Below are positions 1 through 10,752 of a stretch of DNA of 64,000 nt, in pieces. The notes beneath the pieces were generated by a model, which saw only the letters and a list, made by a program, of their open reading frames with translations, did not search any database and was not told the DNA's origin. Both the position numbers and the translations under genes were made by a program. Source of the DNA: Methylothermaceae bacteria B42 (GTDB lineage Bacteria; Pseudomonadota; Gammaproteobacteria; Methylococcales; Methylothermaceae); assembly GCA_001566965.1 (NCBI GenBank), contig LSNW01000006.1, positions 60,171 to 124,170 on the forward strand, given 5' to 3'. How positions within the stretch are numbered: position 1 is the first letter of the stretch; each line of letters begins with the position of its first letter.

Positions 1-82
1 GGTGGCGGAACTGGTAGACGCGCATGGTTCAGGTCCATGTGGGGGAAACCCCGTGGAGGTTCAAGTCCTCTCCTCGGCACCA
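1..82 (+). tRNA. tRNA-Leu (CAG), 5' end missing
   Basis: The sequence folds as a class II tRNA. The window starts inside the acceptor stem: only its last two G residues remain, and these pair with the 3' strand CCTCGGC at 72-78. The anticodon stem is CATGG (23-27) with CCATG (35-39), around the loop TTCAGGT, so the anticodon is CAG at 30-32, which reads CUG leucine codons. A long variable arm follows (GGGGGAAACCCC), as expected for tRNA-Leu, then a T-arm with GGTTCAAGTCC. Discriminator A79 and an encoded CCA (80-82) end the gene. About five 5' bases lie outside the window. Confidence 0.97.
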
Positions 83-302
83 CTATAAAATTCTCTTTTT
101 GAAAGTTAAATCCCTTTGGCTTTGCTTTGGCAAACCTGCCATAAAAACCCTCTGCCAACCGGAAAGAGAATTAATCAGCAGATAAATAATGTGCCTGTTT
201 TCCCTTCACAAGACACTGTTAACCCGTCTCTAGGGCCGACCATCCGCCTACGGAAGGGATGCCGACCCACCTCAGTAGCATCCAGCAAAACCTCTTGTCT
301 TT

Positions 303-1595
<1,293 letters not shown>

Positions 1596-1681
1596 TTACC
1601 AATATTCACATTAAAGTTCAGTAATTTCTTTCACGCCTATAAAAGCTTGGCACCTTGACTGCGCTAAGTTTATGGGCAAAA

Positions 1682-1918
1682 TTATTTACTGATGTTACGC
1701 ACTTGCCCGGAATGCCCTCTCCCACAGGGAGAGGGGAGGCAGCACTTGGTTTTACGCCGCTCCCATCGTTATAGATGAAGGCTAGAAAACAGTCCATTCC
1801 CTTCCTCGCCGGCACGGCAGGGTCAGGGAATCCACCCTTGCCCTCTCCCCCGCAAGCGGGGGAGGGCTGGGGAGGGGGAGGATAACACGGAATGAACGTG
1901 CGTAACATCAGTTATTTA
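1682..1918. mobile_element. MITE-like element with 14-bp inverted repeats and 7-bp target duplication
   Basis: Perfect 14-bp terminal inverted repeats, CTGATGTTACGCAC at 1689-1702 and its reverse complement at 1898-1911, enclose about 195 bases. Both ends are flanked by the direct repeat TTATTTA (1682-1688 and 1912-1918), as expected of a target-site duplication. The inside holds GC-rich hairpins, CCCTCTCCC...GGGAGAGGG near 1715-1735 and CCCCGCAAGCGGGG near 1850-1862, and no convincing coding sequence. The right-hand duplication contains the hisZ stop codon, so the element landed exactly at the end of hisZ without changing the protein. It looks like a non-autonomous element moved by a transposase encoded elsewhere. 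Confidence 0.8.
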
Positions 1919-3102
1919 GATACCACTTCCCAGCCATTTTCCCCCGGCACCAATTGATAATGACAGTCAATGTTGTCGGCTTCGCAATTAGGAAGTGCTT
2001 GAATCACTTGCCACCCCTGTTGTCGAAGCTGATGCACCTTATCCAGTAAATCAGGGTCGTCTATCGGCGGCGCAAGGACGCGTTTGGACTCTGGCATTTC
2101 AAGCGCCGAACTGTACCGTAACAAAAGTTTTAGGTCCGTACTGAAACCTACCGCAGGCCGGGCTCTGCCAAAGGCTTTTCCAATAGCGTCATAGCGTCCG
2201 CCACGGGCGATTTCCTTGCCAAATCCAGGCACTAACGCAGCGAAAACAAGGCCGGTGTGATAATGATATCCGCGCAGTTCAGCCAAATCGAAATGAACGG
2301 GAAGGCTTGGAAGCCGATTTCTCAAATTCAGGGCTGTCGTTTCGAGCATAGCGATGGCATGACTCACAGTATCGCTGGCATGGGCAAGGGTTTTTCGCGC
2401 CTGGGTCAAAACCTCGAATGAACCATTCAGGTCTACCAAAGCAACCAACATTTCCTTGATTGCAGAGGGGCAATCGTAATCCTGCAAAAATTCCACCAAG
2501 TCCGGCTTGGATTTGCGCTGTAAAATTGCGAACAAGCTTTCTTCGTCTTGGCAATCCAAACCAGCTTGGCCGGCAAGGCTGCGATAGATTCCAACGTGTC
2601 CCAAATCCAAATGAACATTCAGCACGCCGGCTTGGGCCAAAGTTTCCAGCATTAAACGAATCACTTCCAAATCCGCCTCGATATCCGAGCAACCATAAAG
2701 CTCCGCCCCAATTTGCATAGGACTACGGGAGGTATCCAAAGCATCGCCATAGGCATGGAGCACCGGCCCTGCATAACAAAGCCGCGTCGGCCCTTCTCGC
2801 TTCAGATTATGGGCATCGATGCGGGCCACCTGAGGCGTCATATCGGCCCGAAGCCCAAGCAACCGGCCACTGGCAGGATCGCTCAGTTTAAAGGTTTGCA
2901 TCTCCAGATCATGGCCCGCGCCAATCAAGAGCGAATCTAAGAATTCGATCAAGGGTGGGATGACCTGCTCATAACCCCATGACGCAAACGCGTCGAGCAA
3001 CCGCCTGCGAAGTAGCTCTATCCGCTGGGCCTCACTGGGCAACAACTCTTCGATGCCATCTGGCAAGAGCCAACGTTCCACCGGCAAATGATGAATAGCC
3101 AT
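1912..3102 (-). CDS. hisZ: ATP phosphoribosyltransferase regulatory subunit HisZ
   Basis: HisZ is a catalytically dead paralogue of histidyl-tRNA synthetase. It assembles with the short form of HisG to give active, histidine-sensitive ATP phosphoribosyltransferase, the first step of histidine synthesis. The 396-residue protein shows the class II synthetase core (motif 2-like region at LGLRADMTPQVARI, then RLCYAGPVLH) and the glycine-rich GGRYDAIGKAFGRARPAVGFS, but lacks the full anticodon-binding domain of HisS. It lies between hflC and purA, the usual gammaproteobacterial position. hisG is not in the window. The stop codon falls in the target duplication of the downstream element. Confidence 0.95.
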   Translation of the reverse strand: MAIHHLPVERWLLPDGIEELLPSEAQRIELLRRRLLDAFASWGYEQVIPPLIEFLDSLLIGAGHDLEMQTFKLSDPASGRLLGLRADMTPQVARIDAHNLKREGPTRLCYAGPVLHAYGDALDTSRSPMQIGAELYGCSDIEADLEVIRLMLETLAQAGVLNVHLDLGHVGIYRSLAGQAGLDCQDEESLFAILQRKSKPDLVEFLQDYDCPSAIKEMLVALVDLNGSFEVLTQARKTLAHASDTVSHAIAMLETTALNLRNRLPSLPVHFDLAELRGYHYHTGLVFAALVPGFGKEIARGGRYDAIGKAFGRARPAVGFSTDLKLLLRYSSALEMPESKRVLAPPIDDPDLLDKVHQLRQQGWQVIQALPNCEADNIDCHYQLVPGENGWEVVSK

Positions 3103-3195
3103 AGGCTTTGATTATCTCAGACGCAGATCTAACTGCCTAACAAACAAACATAAAAGACACAGAGGAATGGGCCGGGGGATCCCGGCCCTGACCCG

Positions 3196-4074
3196 TTACT
3201 TCTGTACCGGTTTGGCGTGTTTGAAGTACTTGAAGAAGTCTGAGGTAGGCTCAAGAATAATCATGTCGCCTTCCTGGGAAAAAGTCTTCTGATAAGCACT
3301 CAGACTCCGGTAGAAGGAATAGAACTCACGGTTCTTATCGAAAGCCTTGGCATAAATATCCGCCGCCACGGCATCCCCTTCACCTCGAGTCTTTTCCGCA
3401 TCGCGTAACGCTTCCGCCACAATGACTTCTCTCTGGCGATCTGCATCCGCGCGAATTCGTTCCGCCGCTTCCATACCTTGAGATCGGAATTCCCGCGCTA
3501 CCCGGGCCCGTTCTGATTCCATCCGCCGGTACACCGAACTGGAAACCTGGGGCGGCAGATCAATCCGTTTGATGCGGATATCAATGATGTTAATCCCCAA
3601 TCGGTCCGCAATGGGCTTGGTAGCCTTTAGCAGGATCTGACGGATAGCTTCGCGGTCAGTCGCCACTAATTGACGAATGGTGCGTTTCCCAAACTCGCTG
3701 CGTAGTTCATCCTTGATGATCTGGTCCAAGCGAATGTTCGCCTGCCTGGGATCGCCTCCCACTGTAATGTAAAAGGTCTTGACGTTATTCACCCGCCATT
3801 TGACGAAAGAATCCACAATTACGTTTTTCTTTTCCGAAGTCAAGAAACGTTCAGGCTTGGAATCCAGGGTCAATATCCGGGCGTCGAACTTTTTAATACT
3901 GTTCCACACCGGCACCGGCACCTTGAAATGCAGGCCAGGCTCGTAATCGTAGCGCACAATTTCTCCGAAACGGAACTTAATTGCTTTTTCCGTTTCATGG
4001 ACGGTGAACACCGATCCGTAACCCAACAGCATTAGTAGGACCAGCAGTCCCAAGCTAAATTTACTCTGTGCCAT
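3196..4074 (-). CDS. hflC: HflC, SPFH-domain membrane protein modulating FtsH
   Basis: HflC pairs with HflK in a large periplasm-facing complex that restrains the membrane protease FtsH. The protein has 292 residues. An N-terminal hydrophobic anchor (about residues 7-24) is followed by an SPFH/Band 7 domain starting near VHETEKAIKFRFGEIV. A long charged helical stretch rich in Arg, Glu and Ala (about 180-240) is typical of the oligomerising coiled coil. Its ATG overlaps the hflK stop by one base (TAATG), so the two are translationally coupled. Confidence 0.97.
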   Translation of the reverse strand: MAQSKFSLGLLVLLMLLGYGSVFTVHETEKAIKFRFGEIVRYDYEPGLHFKVPVPVWNSIKKFDARILTLDSKPERFLTSEKKNVIVDSFVKWRVNNVKTFYITVGGDPRQANIRLDQIIKDELRSEFGKRTIRQLVATDREAIRQILLKATKPIADRLGINIIDIRIKRIDLPPQVSSSVYRRMESERARVAREFRSQGMEAAERIRADADRQREVIVAEALRDAEKTRGEGDAVAADIYAKAFDKNREFYSFYRSLSAYQKTFSQEGDMIILEPTSDFFKYFKHAKPVQK

Positions 4075-5255
4075 TAACGTCCCCTCCCTTCACGGCCACG
4101 CACGCTGCGGCGCAGCGTCGGTTGTCGTTGTTGCAACAGCCTGCGCGCGGCTTCCTGACTGGTAACAGGCGCTGACTGGGCTTTCGGTCCCTGCGCTCTG
4201 GACTGAAATTTATCCAGTGGCAGATAAAGCAGATTGTTGCCACCTTTGACATCCACCATAACCGTGTCTGTTTTACCCAGCACCGATTCCAAGGCATCCA
4301 GGTACATCCGAATGCGGTTGACTTCTGGCGCCTGTTCGTACTCGGCCAGAATTTGCACGAAACGGCTGGCTTCCCCTTGCGCCTTGGCAACAATCTTCTG
4401 TTTGTAACCTTGGGCTTCCTCCAGGATTCTCGCCGCTTGCCCGCGGGCTTTTGGAATAACCTCGTTTGCATAAGCCTGGGCTTCGTTGATAAAGCGTTGC
4501 TTATCTTCCCGGGCTTTAATAGCGTCTTCAAAAGCACCCTGGACTTCCTCAGGCGGCTGCGCGTCCACGAGATTCACGGTAGCAATGGCAATACCTGATT
4601 GATAAGTGTTTATGATTTCCTGAATCAACTTTTTGACTTCGGCGGCAATCTCACTGCGCCCTTCGGTCAGGACAAAATCCATGGTGTGACGGCCAACGAC
4701 CTCACGCAACGCACTTTCAGTGACCTCCCGCAAAGTCTTTTCAGGCCCCTTGATATTAAATAAAAAGTCCCTGGCATTGCTGATGGTGTATTGCACCGCC
4801 AGTCTGACATCAACAATGTTCTCGTCCCCGGTCAACATTAATGCCTCTTGCGGTACAGACCCCAAAGCTTGCTGCCGGCCACCGGAACGATAACCCAGCT
4901 CCAAAAATCTTTGGTGCTCCACATCGACAATTTCCACCGCTTCTATAGGAAACGGCAAGTGCCAGTGCAGGCCGGGCATAGTGGTTTCGGTATATTTCCC
5001 AAACCGGGTCACGACGCCTCGATTACCTTCCTGGACGATATACATCCCTGACGCCAGCCAGAGAAGTAAAACCACGCCAACCAACAACCATATCAACCAC
5101 GCTGAATCAGAAGGCGCACCTTTGCCACCGCCAAAGATCCCCCCAATCTTTTCCTGAAGTGATCGAATCACCTCTTCAAGATCCGGTGGCCCACCTGATT
5201 GGTCTTGGCCACTCCAAGGATCTTTTTTTCCCCCACCCGGTTCGTTCCAGGACAT
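4074..5255 (-). CDS. hflK: HflK, SPFH-domain membrane protein modulating FtsH
   Basis: HflK is the partner of HflC in the FtsH-associated complex. The N-terminus is Gly/Pro-rich and cytoplasmic (EPGGGKKDPW...), and one transmembrane helix spans about residues 52-72. The SPFH domain begins at YIVQEGNRGVVTRFGKY. A helical Ala/Glu/Gln-rich segment around residues 260-330 (INEAQAYANEVIPKARG) is typical, and the low-complexity C-terminus ends in RSVRGREGRGR. At 393 residues the length is normal. It is transcribed with hflX upstream, although a 437-base spacer separates them and a promoter of its own is possible. Confidence 0.97.
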   Translation of the reverse strand: MSWNEPGGGKKDPWSGQDQSGGPPDLEEVIRSLQEKIGGIFGGGKGAPSDSAWLIWLLVGVVLLLWLASGMYIVQEGNRGVVTRFGKYTETTMPGLHWHLPFPIEAVEIVDVEHQRFLELGYRSGGRQQALGSVPQEALMLTGDENIVDVRLAVQYTISNARDFLFNIKGPEKTLREVTESALREVVGRHTMDFVLTEGRSEIAAEVKKLIQEIINTYQSGIAIATVNLVDAQPPEEVQGAFEDAIKAREDKQRFINEAQAYANEVIPKARGQAARILEEAQGYKQKIVAKAQGEASRFVQILAEYEQAPEVNRIRMYLDALESVLGKTDTVMVDVKGGNNLLYLPLDKFQSRAQGPKAQSAPVTSQEAARRLLQQRQPTLRRSVRGREGRGR

Positions 5256-5692
5256 GCCTACGCTCCTACAATAAATATGAATTGTTAATCCGGCAATGAA
5301 ATGTTGATTACACTAGCCTTTAGTTTTATTTCACTGCACGCTAAAACTTAAGGAATCACTGAATTATTCAGCATTTCCTTAAAATATCATCTTAGCCTCT
5401 CAGCCAACTTCAAATACGCTATGCTCCTGTCTGCTTAACACTATAGAGCATCAAAAAATATTGCGGAACCCGCTGGCAATCCATTGTCATGATTTTTAGC
5501 CGCGTTATCCGTTGGGATCATGGGCATTTGCAATTGGAACCCGCCCCAACACTTTGTCAATTAGGGCGCTATTTTAGCGGGAACCACAAAAAAATGCTTG
5601 TTTGTAATTTCATCAGAAAAAACAAACATCCCTTTGATGGATACTAAATGCTGTATCCCATTAAATATTCTCAAATACGATCCACTAGCCAA
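5256..5692. other. hflX-hflK spacer with one palindromic repeat
   Basis: This 437-base spacer is unusually long for a region where hflX, hflK and hflC are normally tightly packed. I find no credible coding sequence on either strand. It is AT-rich and holds the 35-base near-palindrome at 5348-5382, described separately. A short hairpin, CGCTATTTTAGCG, lies near 5568-5580. It could carry an hflK promoter, but I cannot assign one. Confidence 0.5.
5348..5382. repeat. Palindromic repeat, copy A of the CTGAATTATTCAG family
   Basis: The sequence reads TTAAGGAA, then a centre CTGAATTATTCAG, then TTCCTTAA. It forms a nearly perfect hairpin of about 16 paired positions. A shorter copy with the same centre and the same TTTCCTTA flank lies at 62665-62690, and a related hairpin (GGAATCTCTGA-ATAAA-TCAGAGATTCC) lies at 59596-59622. 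This suggests a dispersed REP-type repeat. It may act as a transcription end or mRNA-stabilising hairpin. Confidence 0.6.
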
Positions 5693-6955
5693 TTAGGGCT
5701 GACATTCAATCGAATCGAGCAATAATTGATGTTTGCGCGGCAATTCCACCTCCATATCCCAGCCACCATCATCGCCCACCTCATCACGCAAAACGTTGCC
5801 AAACCTGAAAAGCTGAGCCCGGAGACGGCCTTGGGCAGGCACCAGATGTAACTTGGCGCGGATCTTGTCTGCCGCGACGACTTCCGTCAGCGCTTGCAGT
5901 AACAACTCAATGCCCTCGCCGGTTTTAGCAGACAACCACACCCGACTTGGACGGCCCGTCTCATCATAGTCAATGCGGGAAGGCCGCTGCATTTGATCAA
6001 TTTTATTGAATACTTCTATCACCCGGTTCTGGTCGATGCCCAACTCTTTAAGAACACCATTAACTGCGTCGATATTTTCCTGGCGCCGCTCTGCACTGGC
6101 ATCAATCACGTGCAAAACCACTTCCGCTTCGCAAGTTTCTTGAAGTGTGGAACGGAAAGCCGCCACCAGCTCATGGGGCAAATGGCGAATAAAACCCACG
6201 GTGTCCGCCAAAATGGCGGCATTACCGCCGCCAAGTTCTATACGGCGCAAGGTGGAATCCAAGGTAGCGAACAGTTGATCTGCCGCATAGACTCGCGACT
6301 GCGTCATGCGGTTGAACAATGTGGATTTGCCGGCGTTGGTATATCCCACTAAGGCAACGGTTGGCAGTTCAGCCTTTTTCCGGGCGTTTCTGCCCTGTTC
6401 GCGCTGTTTGGCCACTTTACGCAGGCGCTGTTGAATTTGACGAATCCGTTGACCAATCAAACGGCGGTCCGTTTCCAACTGAGTTTCCCCGGGCCCCCGT
6501 AACCCGATACCCCCTTTTTGCCGCTCCAAGTGAGTCCACCCCCGCACCAACCGGGTGGCCAAGTGCCGTAATTGCGCCAGTTCTACTTGAAGCTTGCCTT
6601 CGTAGGATCTTGCTCTTTGAGCGAAGATATCAAGAATTAGCCCAGTCCGATCCACCACCCGAACAGCAAGCTCTTTCTCGAGGTTACGTTCCTGGCTAGG
6701 CGTCAATGCATGATTGAATAAAACCAGCTGGGCGTCATATTCGGAAACAGCCCGTTTTAATTCTTCCAGTTTCCCTTTGCCAATAAAATTACGGGGATCA
6801 GGCTGACGGCGGCTGCCTTGAATAACTGCTACTGGCTCGGCGCCGGCAGATTGCGCTAACGCTTCTAGCTCGTTTAGATCTTCGGCATCAAATGTGGTGG
6901 CAAGATGAACCAAAACAGCGCGCTCACCCGCGCCGGGCCGTTCAAAAAATTGCAT
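5693..6955 (-). CDS. hflX: GTPase HflX
   Basis: HflX is a ribosome-associated GTPase that splits stalled or stressed 70S ribosomes. The 420-residue protein has the N-terminal HflX domain with glycine-rich SRRQPDPRNFIGKGK, a helical linker rich in Arg/Gln (GPGETQLETDRRLI onward), and a GTPase domain. The GTPase domain carries the P-loop GYTNAGKST, G3 DTVGF, and G4 NKID. It follows hfq by 21 bases on the minus strand, the classic hfq-hflX pair. Confidence 0.98.
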   Translation of the reverse strand: MQFFERPGAGERAVLVHLATTFDAEDLNELEALAQSAGAEPVAVIQGSRRQPDPRNFIGKGKLEELKRAVSEYDAQLVLFNHALTPSQERNLEKELAVRVVDRTGLILDIFAQRARSYEGKLQVELAQLRHLATRLVRGWTHLERQKGGIGLRGPGETQLETDRRLIGQRIRQIQQRLRKVAKQREQGRNARKKAELPTVALVGYTNAGKSTLFNRMTQSRVYAADQLFATLDSTLRRIELGGGNAAILADTVGFIRHLPHELVAAFRSTLQETCEAEVVLHVIDASAERRQENIDAVNGVLKELGIDQNRVIEVFNKIDQMQRPSRIDYDETGRPSRVWLSAKTGEGIELLLQALTEVVAADKIRAKLHLVPAQGRLRAQLFRFGNVLRDEVGDDGGWDMEVELPRKHQLLLDSIECQP

Positions 6956-6976
6956 GGATAAATGGGAAAAACAGGC

Positions 6977-7222
6977 TCATTCGTTCTTTTCGCCTTCTTC
7001 CCCGGCATGGGGAATACGTACAGGACGGGCCGGTACAATGGTAGAAATGGCGTGTTTATACACCATCTGATTGACGGAATTTTTGAGCATGATAACGTAT
7101 TGATCAAAGGAATCAATTTTGCCCTGGAGCTTGATTCCATTCACCAAATATATGGATACAGGAATATGTTCTTTTCTAAGCGTATTTAAAAATGGATCTT
7201 GTAAGTTCTGGCCCTTAGACAT
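6977..7222 (-). CDS. hfq: RNA chaperone Hfq
   Basis: Hfq is a hexameric Sm-like protein that helps small RNAs pair with mRNAs. The 81-residue protein starts [18 protein letters not shown], has the Sm1 region ([25 protein letters not shown]) and the Sm2 signature YKHAIST. The C-terminal tail is short and acidic (EEGEKNE), shorter than the tail in E. coli. It is the first gene of the hfq-hflX-hflK-hflC group. miaA is not beside it here, and rraA is divergent across 166 bases. Confidence 0.98.
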   Translation of the reverse strand: MSKGQNLQDPFLNTLRKEHIPVSIYLVNGIKLQGKIDSFDQYVIMLKNSVNQMVYKHAISTIVPARPVRIPHAGEEGEKNE

Positions 7223-7388
7223 CCTCTTTCTCCTTGTTCTTATCTATCGCTGCGGAAGCGGTACCACTGGAGCACGGGAATAGTTGGTATTAAAACAGAT
7301 TCTGTCAAAATTCGCCAATCACCCGTATCATAAACACAACATATTTGAATAAATTTAGAGCCGTTTCAGTTAAGCAGGTTCATTTTTT

Positions 7389-7877
7389 ATGAAACAAATC
7401 AAAACCGCGGATTTATGTGACCGCTTCGCCGATACTGAACACTTTCAAATTGCCGAGCCCATGCTTCAAATCTTTGGCGGCAACCGAGCATTCGGCGGCC
7501 GAATCGCCACCCTCAAAACCTTTGAAGACAACGTGTTAGTCCAGGAGGCCTTAAAAGAGCCTGGGAACAACAAGGTTTTAGTCATTGACGGCGGCGGCTC
7601 TCACCGTTGCGCCCTGCTCGGGGATAATCTCGCCCAATTGGCGATTGACAATGGTTGGGCAGGTATTGTGATTTATGGATGCATCCGCGATTCGGCGGCA
7701 ATCAATCAGATGCCCATTGGCATCCGCGCTTTACATACCCATCCCTTGAAAAGCCATAAACGTGGACTCGGCGAGCGGGACGTGCTAATCACCTTTGCCG
7801 GGGTCAATTTTCGCAGCGGCCATTTTCTCTATGCCGATGAAGACGGTATTATTGTCTCTCAACACCCACTCCTTTGA
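7389..7877 (+). CDS. rraA: RraA-like regulator of ribonuclease E activity
   Basis: RraA proteins bind RNase E or RNA helicases and inhibit mRNA decay; some relatives act as aldolases. The 162-residue length matches E. coli RraA (161). The sequence opens with [10 protein letters not shown] and has the family core [18 protein letters not shown] and GCIRDSAAI, then [20 protein letters not shown]. It overlaps the window between its stop and the ispH start closely: the ispH ATG lies 20 bases after the rraA stop. The RNase E inhibition role is inferred from family membership, since close homologues also occur as 4-hydroxy-4-methyl-2-oxoglutarate aldolases. Confidence 0.9.
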   Translation: MKQIKTADLCDRFADTEHFQIAEPMLQIFGGNRAFGGRIATLKTFEDNVLVQEALKEPGNNKVLVIDGGGSHRCALLGDNLAQLAIDNGWAGIVIYGCIRDSAAINQMPIGIRALHTHPLKSHKRGLGERDVLITFAGVNFRSGHFLYADEDGIIVSQHPLL

Positions 7878-7897
7878 AAATTATTGCGGAAATATAT

Positions 7898-8842
7898 ATG
7901 CAAATTTTACTTGCCAATCCTAGAGGTTTCTGTGCTGGTGTCGACAGGGCCATTGAAATCGTTGAACGGGCCATAGACGCCTTTGGAGCCCCTGTTTATG
8001 TCCGGCACGAGGTTGTCCACAATCGCTATGTAGTAGAAAACCTGCGCCGCCGGGGTGCGATCTTTATTGAAGATCTGGCCGATGTCCCTGAAGGCGCAAC
8101 GTTGATTTTCAGTGCCCACGGTGTTTCCAAAAAAGTACAAGAAGAAGCCAAAGGTCGCAATCTTAAAGTATTCGATGCTACCTGTCCTTTGGTGACCAAA
8201 GTGCATATCGAAGTCCATCGCCACGCCAAGGCCGGCCATGAAATAATTTTCATCGGTCACGCCGGCCACCCTGAGGTGGAAGGCACCATGGGGCAATATC
8301 AAACCGATAATCCTAACGGCGGCATCTACTTGGTGGAAAAACCGGAAGATGTGGACAAGCTTCAAGTTCATGATGAAAACAACTTGGCTTATGTCACCCA
8401 AACCACGCTTTCTATGGATGATACCCAGGCTATTGTCGACGCTTTAAAACGGCGTTTTCCCAATATCATGGGGCCAAAGAAGGAAGACATTTGTTATGCC
8501 ACCCAAAACAGGCAGGATGCGGTCAAAAAGCTGGCCCGAAACTGCGATGTCATGCTAGTGGTGGGTTCCCCCAATAGCTCCAATTCCAACCGCCTGCGGG
8601 AAATTGCCGAAAAACTGGGTAAATCAGCCTATCTTCTGGATGACGCCAGCCAGTTACAAAAGGATTGGCTGGAAAACGCCAAAACCGTCGGTGTGACAGC
8701 GGGCGCTTCAGCCCCGGAAATTTTGGTGCAACAGGTCATTGCCAAGCTTCGCGAGTGGGGCGGTCAGATGGTAGAAGAAACCCCAGGCGTGGAAGAAAAG
8801 GTGGTCTTCTCGGTGCCCAAAGGGCTGCAAAAAACTGCTTGA
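7898..8842 (+). CDS. ispH: 4-hydroxy-3-methylbut-2-enyl diphosphate reductase
   Basis: IspH catalyses the last step of the MEP isoprenoid pathway, reducing HMBPP to IPP and DMAPP with an iron-sulfur cluster. The three cluster cysteines are visible: Cys12 in RGFCAGV, one in DATCPLV and one in CYATQNRQ. The catalytic Glu lies in the TTLSMDDTQ region context. I chose the ATG at 7898 over an in-frame TTG at 7874 because it gives the family N-terminus [15 protein letters not shown], with a GCGGA ribosome site just upstream. The result is 314 residues, close to the E. coli length of 316. Confidence 0.97.
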   Translation: MQILLANPRGFCAGVDRAIEIVERAIDAFGAPVYVRHEVVHNRYVVENLRRRGAIFIEDLADVPEGATLIFSAHGVSKKVQEEAKGRNLKVFDATCPLVTKVHIEVHRHAKAGHEIIFIGHAGHPEVEGTMGQYQTDNPNGGIYLVEKPEDVDKLQVHDENNLAYVTQTTLSMDDTQAIVDALKRRFPNIMGPKKEDICYATQNRQDAVKKLARNCDVMLVVGSPNSSNSNRLREIAEKLGKSAYLLDDASQLQKDWLENAKTVGVTAGASAPEILVQQVIAKLREWGGQMVEETPGVEEKVVFSVPKGLQKTA

Positions 8843-8853
8843 ACGATTTGAAT

Positions 8854-8994
8854 TTCACCGCAGAGTCACAGAGGGCGCAGAAATTTTTAAAAACAAAGTG
8901 ATTTTTTGGGATGGTCCGTGATTTCGGTTCCCTACGGTATAGACTATGGGTTTAAACCACACTATTATAAAAATCTCTGCGACTCTACGGTGAA
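8854..8994. repeat. Inverted-repeat element with CACCGCAGAG ends (copy 1)
   Basis: TTCACCGCAGAGTCACAGAG begins the left end at 8854. The right end (about 8972-8994) is the reverse complement of TTCACCGTAGAGTCGCAGAG, so the two ends are inverted copies with few mismatches around roughly 100 bases of AT-rich filler. The same ends occur at 50378 and 50658, so this is a dispersed family. The right end lies inside the 3' end of the potassium channel gene and encodes its last residues (SFTVESQRFL) and stop. No target duplication is obvious. Confidence 0.7.
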
Positions 8995-10749
8995 TGACTC
9001 TTCCCTACGGACTTGCCAACTTTCCACTTCCGCGCCTTCCAACTTGCGGCGCAGCCAACGCATGAAATATCCGCGGGGCATTTCCCGGCCAGTGACTAAA
9101 TAGAACAACATATAGATATTATTGAGACTGGCATCCAACAAGCGAAATGCCAACTCCGTCCCACACAACAGCAATTGATCCCTTTCCTCTAAAATAACGT
9201 TATCGTCAGGTAAAAAAATCAATTTCTGTCCTTTTCTCAGAACGAATGGGACGATGGGCAAACGACTTGTCCGGTCACGGGGATCGCGCAGAATATCGCC
9301 GAGTTTAATTTCCGCGCCCTGCCCCCAAGCAGTCGCCAGCGCCGAAACATTCTCAGGCACGAGATTGAGGGTAAATAAATGGGGTTTGGCTTTCCCAAAA
9401 ACTGCCTTCAAGCGCTGGAACAATGTCTCCATGAATTGAGGATTGTCCTGATAGGTTTGAAGCAAAAACAGAAAGAATGGACGCAGCAAAGGCGCTTGCA
9501 GCATGAATAAAATTCTACGCGCGGTCACCAGGGAAGGCTGCATGATAATATCGGCATTGGCGGCGCTAAAGGCAATTTCGTTATGGTGACGGTTTTGCCG
9601 CACTATCATGAAAATATCAGGATGCAGGCCTCTGGCATTGATCAAAATGCTCAAATTGTGGCCATCATCATCATTGGCCGCCACAATCCCTACCGCCCGG
9701 TCTATCCCCGCTGCTTTTAAGGTTTTGGCAGTCGCGCGGCCGCGGATATATATTTCTATGTCCTCTTCCGGCGGATGAGGGTCAATAATGGCAGTAGAAA
9801 TTCCAATGCTGCTTAATATCTTGTATAACTCTTTGCCCATCCGCCCATATCCGCAGATGATCCAGTGTCCTTCTGATTTAGGGGGCAAATGCAATCTCTT
9901 TTCCAAAGAAACCCCCTTGGCCCGGGACAGCCACTCATTGAGCACATAGAGCCAGGGATTGCCAATCGCCGCCCCCAATCCCTTGGCAAACACCTTGAAG
10001 GGATCGACGAAATGGGTGTCTTTTCCCAAGGTTGCCAAGGTTTCTTCATGGAATGCGGAAGCGGACATGGCGATAATACGAACATCTGGATTCAACAACC
10101 GAGAAACCGCCGCAATTTTTAAATTGACTTCCTCGTCATGGGTCAAGGCTATCACCCCCATGCACAAGGGAGATTCCACCCCCGCTTCAATCAAAAACCT
10201 CGGTACACTGGCGTCGCAGCAAAGCCCAGGCATGGGGACGGTATAATCGCGAAGTTGCAACGCCTTGATCCGGTTTTCATCTTTATCAAGAACCACCGCG
10301 GGAATCCCAGCATCGCTCAAACCGCGGGCCAACAGGCTACCAGTATCCCCAAAGCCACAGAGGATATAATATTTACCAGGCAAACGATTCACTGCCCGGG
10401 TAAATCGCATTTCATCTACCGCCAATTGGAAAAAACGATTCTGTAGCAACCGTATAATGGCGCCAATGGCGTACAACCAGACAATGACCGTGACAAACAG
10501 ACAAATAATGGCCCAGATCCTTTGGGCATCGCTGAATTCTTCCGGTATTTCCCCAAAGCCTGTGGTGGTGGCGGTGTACATGACAAAATAAAAAGCATGG
10601 AAAAGGCTCATGGGCTGGCCGGTCTTTCCTGGCACCAGCGCCATGCCAATAATTGCCAGGGCGTAGACGCAAATCAACACCAACAAAGGCGTGCGCATTT
10701 CACGCAGGATGATATAGGTGACCGGATTGCTTTGGGGGACAGTTGGCAC
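8965..10749 (-). CDS. Potassium channel with two RCK/TrkA-N domains
   Basis: This is a 594-residue two-helix ion channel. A transmembrane helix lies at about residues 20-40, and a pore loop with the selectivity filter TTGFGE at about 62-67 follows. A second helix spans about 72-98. Two cytosolic nucleotide-binding RCK domains come next, one starting at YYILCGFGDTG (about 125) and one at HWIICGYGRMG (about 295). A further C-terminal region ends in a TrkA-C-like stretch (KLGDILRDPRDR...GQKLIFLPDDNVILEERDQLLLCG). It probably passes K+ and is gated by a nucleotide or ion. The last ten or so codons come from an inverted-repeat element. It follows a small membrane gene by 3 bases. Confidence 0.9.
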   Translation of the reverse strand: MPTVPQSNPVTYIILREMRTPLLVLICVYALAIIGMALVPGKTGQPMSLFHAFYFVMYTATTTGFGEIPEEFSDAQRIWAIICLFVTVIVWLYAIGAIIRLLQNRFFQLAVDEMRFTRAVNRLPGKYYILCGFGDTGSLLARGLSDAGIPAVVLDKDENRIKALQLRDYTVPMPGLCCDASVPRFLIEAGVESPLCMGVIALTHDEEVNLKIAAVSRLLNPDVRIIAMSASAFHEETLATLGKDTHFVDPFKVFAKGLGAAIGNPWLYVLNEWLSRAKGVSLEKRLHLPPKSEGHWIICGYGRMGKELYKILSSIGISTAIIDPHPPEEDIEIYIRGRATAKTLKAAGIDRAVGIVAANDDDGHNLSILINARGLHPDIFMIVRQNRHHNEIAFSAANADIIMQPSLVTARRILFMLQAPLLRPFFLFLLQTYQDNPQFMETLFQRLKAVFGKAKPHLFTLNLVPENVSALATAWGQGAEIKLGDILRDPRDRTSRLPIVPFVLRKGQKLIFLPDDNVILEERDQLLLCGTELAFRLLDASLNNIYMLFYLVTGREMPRGYFMRWLRRKLEGAEVESWQVRREESFTVESQRFL

Positions 10750-10752
10750 AGT

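Noticed and set aside
1618..1908. Open frame reading through the element between hisZ and purA
   Set aside because: The translation (runs of Pro, Ser and Gly from GC-rich hairpins) comes from the MITE-like element, with no ribosome site and no protein similarity.
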